Source: JAKFWF01 sp963732635
Lineage (GTDB): Bacteria; Pseudomonadota; Alphaproteobacteria; Rhizobiales; Hyphomicrobiaceae
Direction: 5' to 3'
NCBI GenBank assembly: GCA_963732635.1
Contig: CAVTAL010000019.1
Span: forward strand, 310,001-374,000
DNA length: 64,000 bases
In this document: positions 19,132-27,993 of the stretch, piece after piece
Position numbering within the stretch: the stretch's first letter is position 1
How the letters are laid out: each line of letters opens with the position of its first letter
The notes under the pieces: generated by a model
Told to the model about the DNA's origin: nothing
Database searches by the model: none
Seen by the model: the letters and a program-made list of their open reading frames with translations, nothing else
Program-made: the position numbers and the translations under genes

Positions 19132-20415
19132 ATGAGCATCTTCTTTCGTCACGTCTGGTCGACTGTACTCGTCATGGTGGTGGCCGTGGTCTCGGCCGGC
19201 TGTGCGTCGATGCAGCGGATGGATCCGCCAAATCTCGCTCAGGCCGAGACTGCCATGGTGCCTGGTTTCACCGGCATTCGCTCGTGGGGTGACTACAACC
19301 CGGCCAATCCGATCGCCGAGTTTGACCGCCTCTTTCCCGGCATCCCCAGGGCGGCCGACACCACATCTCGTCCGGATGGCCGTCCGATCGTGCGGGTGTT
19401 GGCGCTGTCCGGCGGCGGTCCAGATGGCGCATTCGGAGCAGGACTTTTGAATGGCTGGACCGCAAGTGGCAGGCGGCCGCAGTTCCATGTCGTCACCGGC
19501 ATCAGCGCCGGTGCGCTGATCGCGCCCTTCGCCTATCTCGGCCCGGCTTACGACCAGAAAATGCGCGAAGTCTGGACCGAGTACGAGACCAATGAGTTGG
19601 TGACCGCTCAGCTGCTTCCTGGGTTGCTAGGTGGAGCGTCACTTGCCGACACCAGCAAGCTTGCAGCCGTCATCGCCAAGTATGTTGATCGTGCCATGTT
19701 GCGCCGTGTGGCCAGCGAATATGCCAAAGGCCGCATCCTGCTGATCGGGACAACTAATCTCGATGTTCAGCGACCGGTGGTATGGAACATGGGCGCCATC
19801 GCCAAGCATGGCACGCCCGAGGCGATCGAACTTTTCCGTAATATTCTGCTCGCCTCTGCTGCCATTCCCGGCGCCTTCCCGCCGGTTCAAATCCGTGTCG
19901 CGGCCGAAGGCCAGCATTACGACGAGATGCATGTTGACGGCGGCACCACGCGGGAAGTGTTCGTTGGCCCGGTCGTCACCACTTTGAAAAAACTGGAGTC
20001 GATGTACTCGAAGCCGCCGGTATGGGAATTCTATCTCGTCAAGAATGGCAAGCTCGGTACCAGCTACAAGCACGTGAAGCCAACGACGATTTCAATTTCA
20101 CTGCGGGCGATCGAGACGCTGCTCAACCGCCAAAACTCCGCCGACATCTATCGCATCTTCCGCGCGGCTAAGGACGGCGGCGCGGACTTCAACTTGATGG
20201 CTGTGCCCGAGACCTTCAACGTTATACCGAAGCAGGCCTTCGACCCGGATTATCAGGCAGCGCTCTACCAGACGGGCTTTGACCTGGCCCGCTCGGGCAT
20301 CATTTGGATGAAAGTGCCGCCAGAACTGTTGCCGACGTCCAGCCCATCGCGCTCGCCCTTCATCAAGGACGGGGCAGCTCGCAAGCCGGCGGCTATTCGT
20401 GCTGCTGCCGAGTGA
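19132..20415 (+). CDS. Patatin-like phospholipase, lipoprotein
   Basis: A 427-residue protein with a lipoprotein signal ending in VVSAGC, so it is probably membrane-anchored outside the cytoplasm. The patatin fold is shown by the oxyanion loop ALSGGGPDGAFGAGLL, the nucleophile elbow GISAGA (GxSxG) and the catalytic aspartate in HVDGG. Together these form the Ser-Asp dyad of acyl hydrolases. The C-terminal part has a Pro/Ser-rich tail. Substrate unknown; lipases and phospholipases of this type act in membrane turnover or secretion. Confidence 0.9.
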   Translation: MSIFFRHVWSTVLVMVVAVVSAGCASMQRMDPPNLAQAETAMVPGFTGIRSWGDYNPANPIAEFDRLFPGIPRAADTTSRPDGRPIVRVLALSGGGPDGAFGAGLLNGWTASGRRPQFHVVTGISAGALIAPFAYLGPAYDQKMREVWTEYETNELVTAQLLPGLLGGASLADTSKLAAVIAKYVDRAMLRRVASEYAKGRILLIGTTNLDVQRPVVWNMGAIAKHGTPEAIELFRNILLASAAIPGAFPPVQIRVAAEGQHYDEMHVDGGTTREVFVGPVVTTLKKLESMYSKPPVWEFYLVKNGKLGTSYKHVKPTTISISLRAIETLLNRQNSADIYRIFRAAKDGGADFNLMAVPETFNVIPKQAFDPDYQAALYQTGFDLARSGIIWMKVPPELLPTSSPSRSPFIKDGAARKPAAIRAAAE

Positions 20416-20430
20416 TGGTCGCCAAGCCGA

Positions 20431-20856
20431 TTATTGAGTCTGCGCCGGGCTGGTAGTGGCTTTCGAAGATTTGAGCGCAGCTTTCGGCGGGCTCGCCGCG
20501 GTGGGCTTTAGCTCAGTGACGGCCTTTGCGACGGCGCTCGCCTTGTCCTTTGTAATCGCAGTGGTCCGGGGCAGTGTTTTCGCCTTCGGCGTTGCCGTCT
20601 TCAAAGGTGCCGCCAGTTGTGGCTTCCCCTTGACGGCAGACCTTACCGTCAACCGCGAGTCCAGTTTCGGCGGTGGCGGCAGGATGCGTTGGATCGGCGG
20701 CACGATGGGTTCAATTGGCTTCGCGTTGGCTGGCGCGTTGCTAGCGATCCCTGATGAAGGCTCGGGCGCCGTCTGCTGGGCGACACCGGGGACAACAGAC
20801 ATATAAAGGAGGAGCGCAAACGCAGCGCCAGATCGGATTATCGAACGTCCCGTCAT
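20431..20856 (-). CDS. Secreted Ala/Pro/Lys-rich protein of unknown function
   Basis: From the ATG at 20856 the 141-residue product has a signal peptide (GAAFALLLYMSVVPGVAQQ). Its mature part is low-complexity, rich in alanine, proline, lysine and threonine, with no recognisable domain. It lies convergent to the patatin gene, with 15 bases between stops. An envelope-spanning or cell-wall-associated role is possible, but there is no direct evidence. Confidence 0.5.
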   Translation of the reverse strand: MTGRSIIRSGAAFALLLYMSVVPGVAQQTAPEPSSGIASNAPANAKPIEPIVPPIQRILPPPPKLDSRLTVRSAVKGKPQLAAPLKTATPKAKTLPRTTAITKDKASAVAKAVTELKPTAASPPKAALKSSKATTSPAQTQ

Positions 20857-20894
20857 GGAGTGGCCTCTCGCGCGGCGGTCTGTGCCGCAGTAAT

Positions 20895-21056
20895 TCAACG
20901 CTTCTGGCAGGATTTGGTTCTGCTGTCGTATTTAGTGAACATGCCGCACTTTGCTGATGCCGCTGCCTTTGCTTTGCGGTCGGTCGCAATGACTGGCGCC
21001 GCGATCGTGACCGCCAGCGCAATGGCTGCCAACAAGGCTATGATGTGCTTGTTCAT
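20895..21056 (-). CDS. Small secreted two-cysteine protein
   Basis: A 53-residue product with a signal peptide (HIIALLAAIALAVTIAAPVIA) and a short basic mature part with two cysteines (KCGMFTKYDSRTKSCQKR). The pattern KC-(13)-C-K resembles the neighbouring small protein encoded at 21284-21469. The start at 21056 gives a standard signal peptide; the longer frame to 21119 does not. Unknown function. Confidence 0.5.
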   Translation of the reverse strand: MNKHIIALLAAIALAVTIAAPVIATDRKAKAAASAKCGMFTKYDSRTKSCQKR

Positions 21057-21148
21057 AACAACGTGGGTCCGGACAAGGGAGACACGTGCTCTAACTCGGC
21101 TGGTGCCTGATGTCATCATGCCGCCATGGGCTGGCCTGCCGAAAACAG

Positions 21149-21178
21149 AAAAGCCGAGGCAGCGGCGCCTCGGCTTTT
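21149..21178. terminator. Bidirectional hairpin terminator
   Basis: A perfect stem AAAAGCCGAGG / CCTCGGCTTTT with an eight-base loop gives T-runs on both strands. It lies about 105 bases beyond the stop of the minus-strand small gene at 21284-21469 and probably ends its transcript. Confidence 0.85.
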
Positions 21179-21283
21179 CCGGTTAGAATTGAGAGAACCA
21201 GCAAATCGGGGGCTCAGCCCGAACTGCAGCCTCTTACAGAAGGTAAGTACTCACTGGGTAATGACGCGCACGCACCGATAGGG

Positions 21284-21469
21284 TTAGGCAGGCTTCTTGG
21301 CCTTCACCTTGGCGGCCACCGGCTTCTTCACCGGCTTCTCGCATTTGCCTTCGACCGCATTCCACTTCTCGGGCTTTTTGCATTTCGAGACGTAGGCAGC
21401 GTCGGCCGTACCCGCGAGGGACATACCGGCAACGGCAATCATGCCGAGAGCGATCGTCAATTTGCGCAT
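21284..21469 (-). CDS. Small secreted two-cysteine lysine-rich protein
   Basis: From the ATG at 21469, 61 residues: signal peptide (LTIALGMIAVAGMSLAGTADA), then AAYVSKCKKPEKWNAVEGKCEK and a Lys/Pro/Ala tail. The two cysteines are separated much as in the neighbour at 20895-21056, suggesting a family of small secreted proteins. Divergent from aroC, with 216 bases between starts. Function unknown. Confidence 0.6.
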   Translation of the reverse strand: MRKLTIALGMIAVAGMSLAGTADAAYVSKCKKPEKWNAVEGKCEKPVKKPVAAKVKAKKPA

Positions 21470-21685
21470 TCGTGAGCTCCATCTGTTTATCAACGATTGT
21501 CGAATCACGCGGTACCAGACCAATGAGTAGGCAGGCGACGGCTGAATTGTCACCGGGGTATGAAGGCGTTCCGGTCTTGCGGGCCCCCGGTGTGACACCT
21601 AAGAGTGACACTTGTCCCCGACTCGTTTTCCACAGGATATGAACAGCGGCCGGGGATTTCGGTCTGCTACTGGTGGTTGAGCGCA

Positions 21686-22780
21686 ATGTCACACAACACT
21701 TTTGGTCATTTGTTTCGTGTCACCACCTGGGGCGAGAGTCACGGGCCGGCGATCGGCTGCGTCGTCGATGGCTGCCCACCCGGCATCGCGTTGACCGAGG
21801 CGGACATCCAGGGGTTTCTCGACAAGCGCCGACCGGGACAATCGCGCTATACAACACAGCGGCAGGAGCCGGACGCAGTGAAGATCCTATCGGGAGTTTT
21901 CGCCGATGATATGGGCAGACAGGTCACAACCGGCACGCCGATTGCCCTCGAAATTCAGAATGTCGATCAGAAATCCAAGGACTACGGCGACATCAAGGAC
22001 AAGTTTCGTCCCGGTCATGCCGACATAACCTATTGGGATAAGTACGGCATTCGCGACTATCGCGGGGGCGGTCGCTCGTCGGCGCGTGAGACTGCGAGCC
22101 GGGTGGCGGCCGGCGCGGTGGCGCGCAAGGTGCTTGGTAGCATCAACATTCGCGGCGCGTTGGTGCAGATGGGTCCACACAAAATCGATCGGAGCCAGTG
22201 GGATTGGTCGGTGGTCGATGCCAACCCGTTCTTTTGTCCGGACGCCGCCGCTGCGGCGGCCTGGGCAACCTACCTCGACGGTATCCGCAAGTCGGGTTCA
22301 TCGTGCGGTGCGGTGATCGAGGTTGTGGCCGAGGGCGTACCGGCGGGTCTTGGCGCGCCAATTTACGGCAAGCTCGACCAGGACCTCGCCTCTGCGATGA
22401 TGAGCATCAACGCCGTCAAGGGTGTCGAAATCGGCGATGGCTTCGACGCCGCGTCGCTGTCCGGCGAAGACAATGCCGACGAAATCCGCATCGGCAACGA
22501 CGGGCTGCCGCTCTATCTGTCGAACCACGCCGGTGGCATCCTCGGTGGCATCTCGACCGGCCAGCCGGTGGTGTGCCGGTTCGCGGTCAAGCCGACGTCG
22601 TCGATCCTTACTCCCAGGCGGACAATCGATCGCCACGGCCAAGAGACCGAGATCATGACCAAGGGGCGGCATGACCCCTGTGTCGGCATTCGTGCGGTAC
22701 CGGTCGGCGAAGCGATGATGGCGATCGTGCTCGCCGATCATCTGCTGCGTCATCGCGGCCAGGTCGGGTTGCGCGGCTGA
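21686..22780 (+). CDS. aroC: Chorismate synthase
   Basis: AroC makes chorismate from EPSP using reduced FMN, the last step of the shikimate pathway. The 364-residue product has all three family signatures: GHLFRVTTWGESHGPAIGC, the GRSSARETASRVAAGAVA run and a C-terminal segment with RHDPCVGIRAVPV. The start at 21686 matches the family N-terminus (MSHNTFGHLFR). The next gene begins at the last base of the stop codon. Confidence 0.97.
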   Translation: MSHNTFGHLFRVTTWGESHGPAIGCVVDGCPPGIALTEADIQGFLDKRRPGQSRYTTQRQEPDAVKILSGVFADDMGRQVTTGTPIALEIQNVDQKSKDYGDIKDKFRPGHADITYWDKYGIRDYRGGGRSSARETASRVAAGAVARKVLGSINIRGALVQMGPHKIDRSQWDWSVVDANPFFCPDAAAAAAWATYLDGIRKSGSSCGAVIEVVAEGVPAGLGAPIYGKLDQDLASAMMSINAVKGVEIGDGFDAASLSGEDNADEIRIGNDGLPLYLSNHAGGILGGISTGQPVVCRFAVKPTSSILTPRRTIDRHGQETEIMTKGRHDPCVGIRAVPVGEAMMAIVLADHLLRHRGQVGLRG

Positions 22781-23268
22781 TGGCGGCTGCGCCCGAGCGA
22801 TGCGCGGCGCGTCTCGCCCGGCGGCAAGCGTATTCGTATAGCGGCGACCGCCAAGTGCCGGCGTTCCCCGACGACAAGCCGGTGATCGTTTATGATGGGG
22901 TCTGTGTGTTGTGCTCGGGCGCGATGCGGGCGATCGCCCGGCGGGATCGGCATTTGCGATATCGCTTCGTCAGCGGCCAGTCGATGCTGGGCACGGCATT
23001 GTTCCGGCATTACGGCCTCGACCCGGCCGATTTCGAAACGGTGCTGCTGATCGAGGACGGTCGCGCCTATGGCAAACTCGACATGACGCGGCGGGTCGCG
23101 GCCGAGATCGGCGGCCCATGGCGGCTGTTTGAGATGTTCGCAATTTTGCCGGCCGCCATGCAGGACTGGTGCTACGATTTGATTGCGAAGAACCGCTATC
23201 GTCTGTTCGGACGCAGCGACGTCTGCATAGCGCCGGACGCCAGTTGGCGCGCACGCATCATCGAATAG
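22780..23268 (+). CDS. DCC-family thiol-disulfide oxidoreductase-like protein (DUF393)
   Basis: A 162-residue DUF393 protein. The signature is YDGVCVLCSGAMRAIARRD, giving the D-x-x-C-x-x-C motif for which the family is named, followed by FVSGQSMLG and the C-terminal DWCYDLIAKNRYRLFGR. These proteins are predicted thiol-disulfide oxidoreductases with few tested members. Its start touches the aroC stop, so it is probably co-transcribed. The first ~30 residues before the conserved core are not typical; an internal start is possible. Confidence 0.85.
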   Translation: MAAAPERCAARLARRQAYSYSGDRQVPAFPDDKPVIVYDGVCVLCSGAMRAIARRDRHLRYRFVSGQSMLGTALFRHYGLDPADFETVLLIEDGRAYGKLDMTRRVAAEIGGPWRLFEMFAILPAAMQDWCYDLIAKNRYRLFGRSDVCIAPDASWRARIIE

Positions 23269-23280
23269 GGGGCGGAAGCC

Positions 23281-24003
23281 ATGGATGCCAAATCGAAGGT
23301 AAAGGCGATCGTGTTCGATGTGTTCGGCACGGTGGTCGACTGGCGCGGCTCGACCATCGCGGAATTGAAGAGCTTCGCGAGCGGCCGCGGACTTTCAATT
23401 GAGCCTGAGAAATTCGCCGACGAATGGCGCGGGCTCTATCAACCGGGTATGGAGGCGGTGCGCGCCGGACGCCGGCCGTTCGCGATCCTCGATGACCTGC
23501 ATCGCGAGAGCCTGTTACAGTTGCTCGACCAGAACGGCGTCAAGGGACTGGCCGCGCACGAGATCGAGCATCTGGTCAGAATCTGGCATCGGCTGCATCC
23601 ATGGCCCGACATGCCGTCAGGTCTCGCGCGGCTTGGCACGCGGGTGATTACCGGCACGCTGTCGAACGGCAACGTCGGACTGCTGACCCGGCTCGCCAAG
23701 TTCGGTCATCTGCCCTTCGACGTGATCCTCGGCGCCGAGACCGCACAGGCCTATAAGCCGCAGCCGGAAGCCTATCTGCGTACCGCGAAACTACTCAATC
23801 TGGCGCCGGAAGAAATGATGCTCGCCGCTGCCCACAATGGCGATCTGGCAGCCGCCAAAGCCGTTGGCTACCGCACTGCATTCATCCTGCGTCCGCTTGA
23901 AAAAGGCCCAAAGCAAGACATCGATTTAACGGCCGAGCAGGCCTGGGACGTGATCACTGACAACTGCCACGGACTCGCCGACGCCATGGGGTGCGCGAAA
24001 TGA
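23281..24003 (+). CDS. Haloacid dehalogenase type II
   Basis: A 240-residue HAD-superfamily hydrolase. It has the nucleophile motif IVFDVFGTVVDWR (motif I), motif II around TGTLSNGNV and the late KPQPEAY and AAHNGDL segments. This layout fits L-2-haloacid dehalogenases, which replace halogen with hydroxyl on short carboxylic acids. The W after VD in motif I fits this subgroup. It overlaps the next gene (ATGA), so they are coupled. Actual substrate is untested. Confidence 0.88.
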   Translation: MDAKSKVKAIVFDVFGTVVDWRGSTIAELKSFASGRGLSIEPEKFADEWRGLYQPGMEAVRAGRRPFAILDDLHRESLLQLLDQNGVKGLAAHEIEHLVRIWHRLHPWPDMPSGLARLGTRVITGTLSNGNVGLLTRLAKFGHLPFDVILGAETAQAYKPQPEAYLRTAKLLNLAPEEMMLAAAHNGDLAAAKAVGYRTAFILRPLEKGPKQDIDLTAEQAWDVITDNCHGLADAMGCAK

Positions 24004-24467
24004 ACACCAACAACTCTATCGCCGATTTCGTCGTGCGTGCGCATCACACGGCCTTCAGCTGTTTGGACTACCCGGCGACGCGGCGGTTTTTCGTCGATAT
24101 TCTCGGTTTCAAGGTGGTCGGCGAAATGCTCGATCGCAGTGGCGATGGCCTCGATGTCGTTGTCGGCATGCCGGGCGCGCGCTGTAGTTGGGCGATGCTG
24201 GAAATGGGCGGCTATCACATCGAGCTATTTAAGTGGCTGACGCCTGATGATGGAAAAGCAGTGCCGATTCGCCAGAACGACTTCGGCTATACCCACATCT
24301 GCATGCAGGTGCGCGACATCGATGAGGTGCACCGCAGGTTGACGGCGGCCGGTTATCAGCCGCTGTCGAAGCCAGGAAATATGCGGGGTGGGCGGGCGAA
24401 ACCGTTCTACGCCAAGGGCCCGGAGGGCTGCATCGTCGAGTTCTGTGAATACCCTCAGGGCAGCTGA
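24000..24467 (+). CDS. VOC-family (glyoxalase/bleomycin-resistance) protein
   Basis: A 155-residue vicinal-oxygen-chelate protein. Two beta-alpha-beta-beta-beta modules are recognisable: HHTAFSCLDYPATRRFFVDILGF and YTHICMQVRDIDEVHRRL. Potential metal ligands are His in the first strand of each module and Glu in HIELFKW and GCIVEFCEY. It follows the dehalogenase with a four-base overlap. Members include glyoxalases, dioxygenases and epimerases, so the reaction cannot be named. Confidence 0.87.
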   Translation: MNTNNSIADFVVRAHHTAFSCLDYPATRRFFVDILGFKVVGEMLDRSGDGLDVVVGMPGARCSWAMLEMGGYHIELFKWLTPDDGKAVPIRQNDFGYTHICMQVRDIDEVHRRLTAAGYQPLSKPGNMRGGRAKPFYAKGPEGCIVEFCEYPQGS

Positions 24468-24601
24468 AGGCGCGTTGGCGCTCATCCATTGAACATTGTG
24501 TTGCCATGGACCAAAGCCGGTAGCGCTGGGTCGCCTGTCTGAACTATGGAGGTTGTGGTCGCGCCGTTGCGTCCAATCTTGACGATCACCGGAGACGACA
24601 C

Positions 24602-24994
24602 ATGGACTTCCTCGCGCCCTACCGTTCGCAAATCCTCAGCCTTTTCCGCATCATGTCCGGCTTGCTGTTGCTGCAGCACGGCACCACTAAATATCTGAGC
24701 CTGCCCGCGACCAAGATGAGCGGCATTTCGCCGATGACGTTGGGTGGCGCCGCTGGTGTCATCGAACTGGTCGGTGGCATTCTGCTGGTCCTTGGCCTGT
24801 TCACTCGGCCGGTGGCCTTCATCCTCTCCGGCACAATGGCTGCTGCCTACTTCATCGCCCACGCGCCACAGGCTTTCTTCCCAATCCTCAATGGCGGTGA
24901 ATTGGCCGCGCTTTATTGCTTCGGTTTCCTCTATCTCGCCGCCGCTGGTGGTGGCTCGCTCAGCGTCGACCACATGATGGCGGGCAAGAAGTAA
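24602..24994 (+). CDS. DoxX-family membrane protein
   Basis: A 130-residue protein with four predicted membrane helices, beginning SLFRIMSGLLLLQHGTTKY and containing GGAAGVIELVGGILLVLGLFTR, a DoxX signature. Some DoxX proteins are linked to thiol or oxidative-stress systems, but this subgroup is uncharacterised. It has a GAGACGACAC leader and a standard ATG start. No operon partner is close enough to be sure of. Confidence 0.87.
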   Translation: MDFLAPYRSQILSLFRIMSGLLLLQHGTTKYLSLPATKMSGISPMTLGGAAGVIELVGGILLVLGLFTRPVAFILSGTMAAAYFIAHAPQAFFPILNGGELAALYCFGFLYLAAAGGGSLSVDHMMAGKK

Positions 24995-25110
24995 GGGCCT
25001 GGGCCGCGGGCTGGCGCCGGCGTCGTCGGTTCGGTTCGTACCCCGATATGAATTAGCCAGCTCTCGGGCGCACTAATCCAAGATACGGAGCCGGTGTTCA
25101 AGTGCCGGCT

Positions 25111-26148
25111 TCAAACCTTCCGTCGCACCATACGCTTCGACAAAAACACTGGCTGCGATGACACAGCTTCGAGGCCTGCGTCGGCAAACAGGCCGTCGAG
25201 ATCGTCGGTGGTGTACTGGGCGTAATAGGGTTCGTGGAAGCGGTGTGGGAAGGCTTCGAGCAGGCCGTCCCAGCCTGGCCGGTCGCCGATTTGCAGACTG
25301 TCGATGAACAGCAGGATGCCGCCGGGCTTCAGTACCCGAGCCATCTCAGTGGTGACGTGGCGGCGAACGAGAGCCGGCAGTTCGTGGAACAGGAAGATCG
25401 AGGTGACGATGTCCTGGCTGGCATCGGCGAACGGCAGCGCCTCGCCATTGCCCTGGACCAGCGCCGCCGGCCTGAGATCCCCCATGTGCCGCCTGGCCTC
25501 GTCGAGATAGGGTTGCGAGAGATCGACGCCGGTCAGCTTCAGCGCCGGGAAGGCGAGCCGGATCTGGCGCAAGAAGCGCCCTGTGCCGCAGGCGACATCG
25601 AGCAGCGACAATCGGCGCTGGTCCTTACCCCGAATGAATTCGGCGACTGGTCGCAGCCCCGACCGGCGCATGGCATTGGCCGAACCGTAGAACAGCGTCT
25701 CGACCTGCACGTCGTAGAGCTTGGCGGAGTCTGCCGATAGGTAGCCACCGGTCTGGAAATGAAAGTCCTGGGTGAAGTAGTCGGGCAGGCCTTCGGCGTC
25801 CGGCATTTGGCGCGCGGTGCTGGCGTCCGCCGTTTGCCGTCGCTCGAGGGCGCCGGGTAGATCGGCCATCATCAGTCGCAGGCGGGCGAGGTGATCGGCA
25901 ATTGGTCCCTCCTCGTCCCGCATGGCCGGGTAAAGCCCGGCGCGTACCGCGTTGCCGTCGGCCAGGAACACCGAGGCGAGATCAGTCAGCAATTCCTGTC
26001 GCGACGGCACCGGCTGTGTCGGCTTGAACGCCGGCTTGGCCCCCAGTCGGGCGGCTTCTCTGTCGAGCAGCCAGTTGATGCCATAGTACCATCCGAACCG
26101 AGCGGTATTGCCGGCAATCTGGGCGGCCTGCTGGAAAGGGCTCGTCAT
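25111..26148 (-). CDS. Class I SAM-dependent methyltransferase
   Basis: A 345-residue protein with an N-terminal region of about 190 residues and a C-terminal Rossmann methyltransferase domain. SAM-binding motif I is LLDVACGTGRFLRQI, followed by TGVDLSQPYLDEAR (motif II) and FPDGSFD-like DASQDIVTSIFLFHELP, then ARVLKPGGILLFIDS. The start at 26148 gives the usual N-terminus (MTSPFQQAAQIAGN). Convergent-divergent layout suggests its own promoter, shared in opposite direction with the sirtuin gene 113 bases away. Substrate unknown. Confidence 0.87.
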   Translation of the reverse strand: MTSPFQQAAQIAGNTARFGWYYGINWLLDREAARLGAKPAFKPTQPVPSRQELLTDLASVFLADGNAVRAGLYPAMRDEEGPIADHLARLRLMMADLPGALERRQTADASTARQMPDAEGLPDYFTQDFHFQTGGYLSADSAKLYDVQVETLFYGSANAMRRSGLRPVAEFIRGKDQRRLSLLDVACGTGRFLRQIRLAFPALKLTGVDLSQPYLDEARRHMGDLRPAALVQGNGEALPFADASQDIVTSIFLFHELPALVRRHVTTEMARVLKPGGILLFIDSLQIGDRPGWDGLLEAFPHRFHEPYYAQYTTDDLDGLFADAGLEAVSSQPVFLSKRMVRRKV

Positions 26149-26261
26149 GGCGGGACCTCGCTTTGTGTCTCGACAGAATGTGGCGGGTTCGACGGCGATC
26201 TGCAACTTGACGGGAGCGCGCAGGCCGGCGAACGGTGGACAGCCAACAATAAGAGCGCGCC

Positions 26262-26975
26262 ATGACGACCTACAGGAATATGCTCATTCTCACCGGCGCC
26301 GGATTGTCCGCCGAGTCGGGCCTCGCCACATTTCGCGACAAGGACGGCATCTGGTCTAAGTACCGCATCGAGGACGTGGCGACACCGGAAGCCTTCGAGC
26401 GCGACCCCGAGCGCGTTCAGGCATTCTACAACACGCGCCGGCGCGACCATGCCAAAGCGCGGCCGAATGCAGCTCACATCGCGCTGGCCAGGCTCGAGGC
26501 CGAGCATCAGGGCAATGTGCTCGTCGTCACTCAGAATATCGACGCGCTGCACGAGGCCGCTGGCCAGCGACATCTGATCCACATGCACGGCGAATTGTTG
26601 AAGGCGTGGTGCCTCGCCTGCGACGCGCGTTCGGATTGGAATACGGACATAGTCGCAAAGTCCGCCTGTCCGAACTGTGGCGCGGTCGGCCGGTTGCGGC
26701 CGGACGTCGTGTGGTTCGGCGAAATGCCCTACCACATGGACATCATCCAGAAGGCGATCGCGGCAGCCGACCTCTTCATATCGATCGGCACCAGCGGCAA
26801 CGTCTATCCGGCTGCGGGATTCGTCGCCGGAGCGCGCCGAGCCGGCGCTCAAACGGTCGAATTGAACCTCGAACCTTCGGAGGGCGTGAGCCTGTTCCAC
26901 AAGGCGATCCACGGGCCCGCGACCGAGGTTGTGCCGCAGTTCGTCGAACGCCTTCTCGGCAGCCGGACCGTGTGA
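26262..26975 (+). CDS. cobB: NAD-dependent protein deacylase, class III sirtuin
   Basis: A 237-residue sirtuin. The NAD loop GAGLSAESG is at residues 12-20, QNIDALHE at 91-98 and the catalytic His109 in HMHG. Zinc cysteines are C117/C120 (CLAC) and C136/C139 (CPNC). Tyr56 and Arg59 (FYNTRR) match the pair that lets SIRT5 and E. coli CobB remove acidic acyl groups such as succinyl. Its stop codon shares a base with the ATG of the LysR gene. It removes acyl groups from protein lysines; targets are not predicted. Confidence 0.93.
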   Translation: MTTYRNMLILTGAGLSAESGLATFRDKDGIWSKYRIEDVATPEAFERDPERVQAFYNTRRRDHAKARPNAAHIALARLEAEHQGNVLVVTQNIDALHEAAGQRHLIHMHGELLKAWCLACDARSDWNTDIVAKSACPNCGAVGRLRPDVVWFGEMPYHMDIIQKAIAAADLFISIGTSGNVYPAAGFVAGARRAGAQTVELNLEPSEGVSLFHKAIHGPATEVVPQFVERLLGSRTV

Positions 26976-27856
26976 TGAACCTGACGCTTGTGCTTGCCTT
27001 CCACAAGGTTGCCACGGCAGGAAGCTTCACACATGCCGCGCGCATGTCGGGCGTCAGTCAGCCGACACTGTCGGGACAAGTCAGGCAGCTCGAGAAATCG
27101 ATTGGCAAGCGGTTGTTCGAGCGCACCGGCAGGCGGGTGCGGTTGACGCCAGCGGGCGAAGCTTTGTTCGTTGCTACCGGTCGGCTTGCCGAAGCGATCG
27201 GAACGATCGAGCGTGTACTCGAGGGGAACTACGGCGAACGGTCGGGCGTACTGCGGGTGAGCGCCGACAGCGCCGTGCACGTGCTCCCGGTTCTCGGGCA
27301 CATGAAGAAGGCGGCCGGTGAGTTGAGTTTTTCCTTGCGCATCGACAACTCGTCCGAAGTAACAGCGCAAGTGCTGAACGAAGAGGTCGACGTCGGCGTG
27401 ATGGCGCGGGCGACCGCCGATGCCCGGTTGTCTTCGGCGAAGATCAGACAGGATCGGTTGGTGTTGTTGGTTTCGAGGCGCGATCCGCTCGCCGCCCGCA
27501 AGCGGCTGAAGCTCGCTGATTTCGCCGGCCGTGATCTGGTTGTGCGTGAACGTGGGTCGATCACGCGCGAGGTGATGGAGCAGCAACTCGAAGCCGCCGG
27601 CATCCGCACGGGCCAAGTGTTCGATGTGGCGACGCGGGAGGCGGTGCGCGAGGCGGTGGCGGCGGGATTCGGTGCCGGCGTGGTGTTTGCGAGTGAAGCC
27701 GGCAACGACCCTCGCTTGACCACGCTCGCGATCCAAGGCGCCGACCTTACCGTCGCCGAATATGCGATTTGCCGGGCCGAGCGCCGCCGTGTGCCGCTGA
27801 TCGCCCAGTTTTTCGATGCTGCCGCGCGCATGGCCGCGATGCACCGTTGGTTGTGA
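26975..27856 (+). CDS. LysR-family transcriptional regulator
   Basis: A 293-residue regulator. It has an N-terminal winged helix-turn-helix (FHKVATAGSFTHAARMSGVSQPTLSGQVRQLE, of which SQPTLSGQV is the recognition helix) and a periplasmic-binding-like effector domain, with a late EAVAAGFGAGVVFASEAG. The start is the ATG at 26975 overlapping the sirtuin stop (TGATG); a GTG is one codon earlier. It lies between the sirtuin and an omega-amino-acid aminotransferase, 137 bases upstream of the latter. It may control that gene, but no operator was identified. Confidence 0.9.
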   Translation: MNLTLVLAFHKVATAGSFTHAARMSGVSQPTLSGQVRQLEKSIGKRLFERTGRRVRLTPAGEALFVATGRLAEAIGTIERVLEGNYGERSGVLRVSADSAVHVLPVLGHMKKAAGELSFSLRIDNSSEVTAQVLNEEVDVGVMARATADARLSSAKIRQDRLVLLVSRRDPLAARKRLKLADFAGRDLVVRERGSITREVMEQQLEAAGIRTGQVFDVATREAVREAVAAGFGAGVVFASEAGNDPRLTTLAIQGADLTVAEYAICRAERRRVPLIAQFFDAAARMAAMHRWL

Positions 27857-27993
27857 GGCATGTCGCCTCGGCATCTTTGGGCGTCGCGCCATCTGCTTTC
27901 GGTGGCTAATGCCGCGTGCTAGGCTGTAAAAATCAATTCAGTTCAGTCCACGCGGCGGACCTAGACCCATCGCCGCCAACCCCTGGAGGACCC

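Noticed and set aside
21551..21592. Eight-base inverted repeat (CACCGGGG/CCCCGGTG) upstream of aroC as a possible riboswitch
   Set aside because: A single stem with a 26-base loop and no T-run; not enough to call a regulatory RNA.
26849..27892. A 347-codon minus-strand frame opposite the LysR gene
   Set aside because: Shadow frame; the plus strand carries a clear helix-turn-helix and effector domain.
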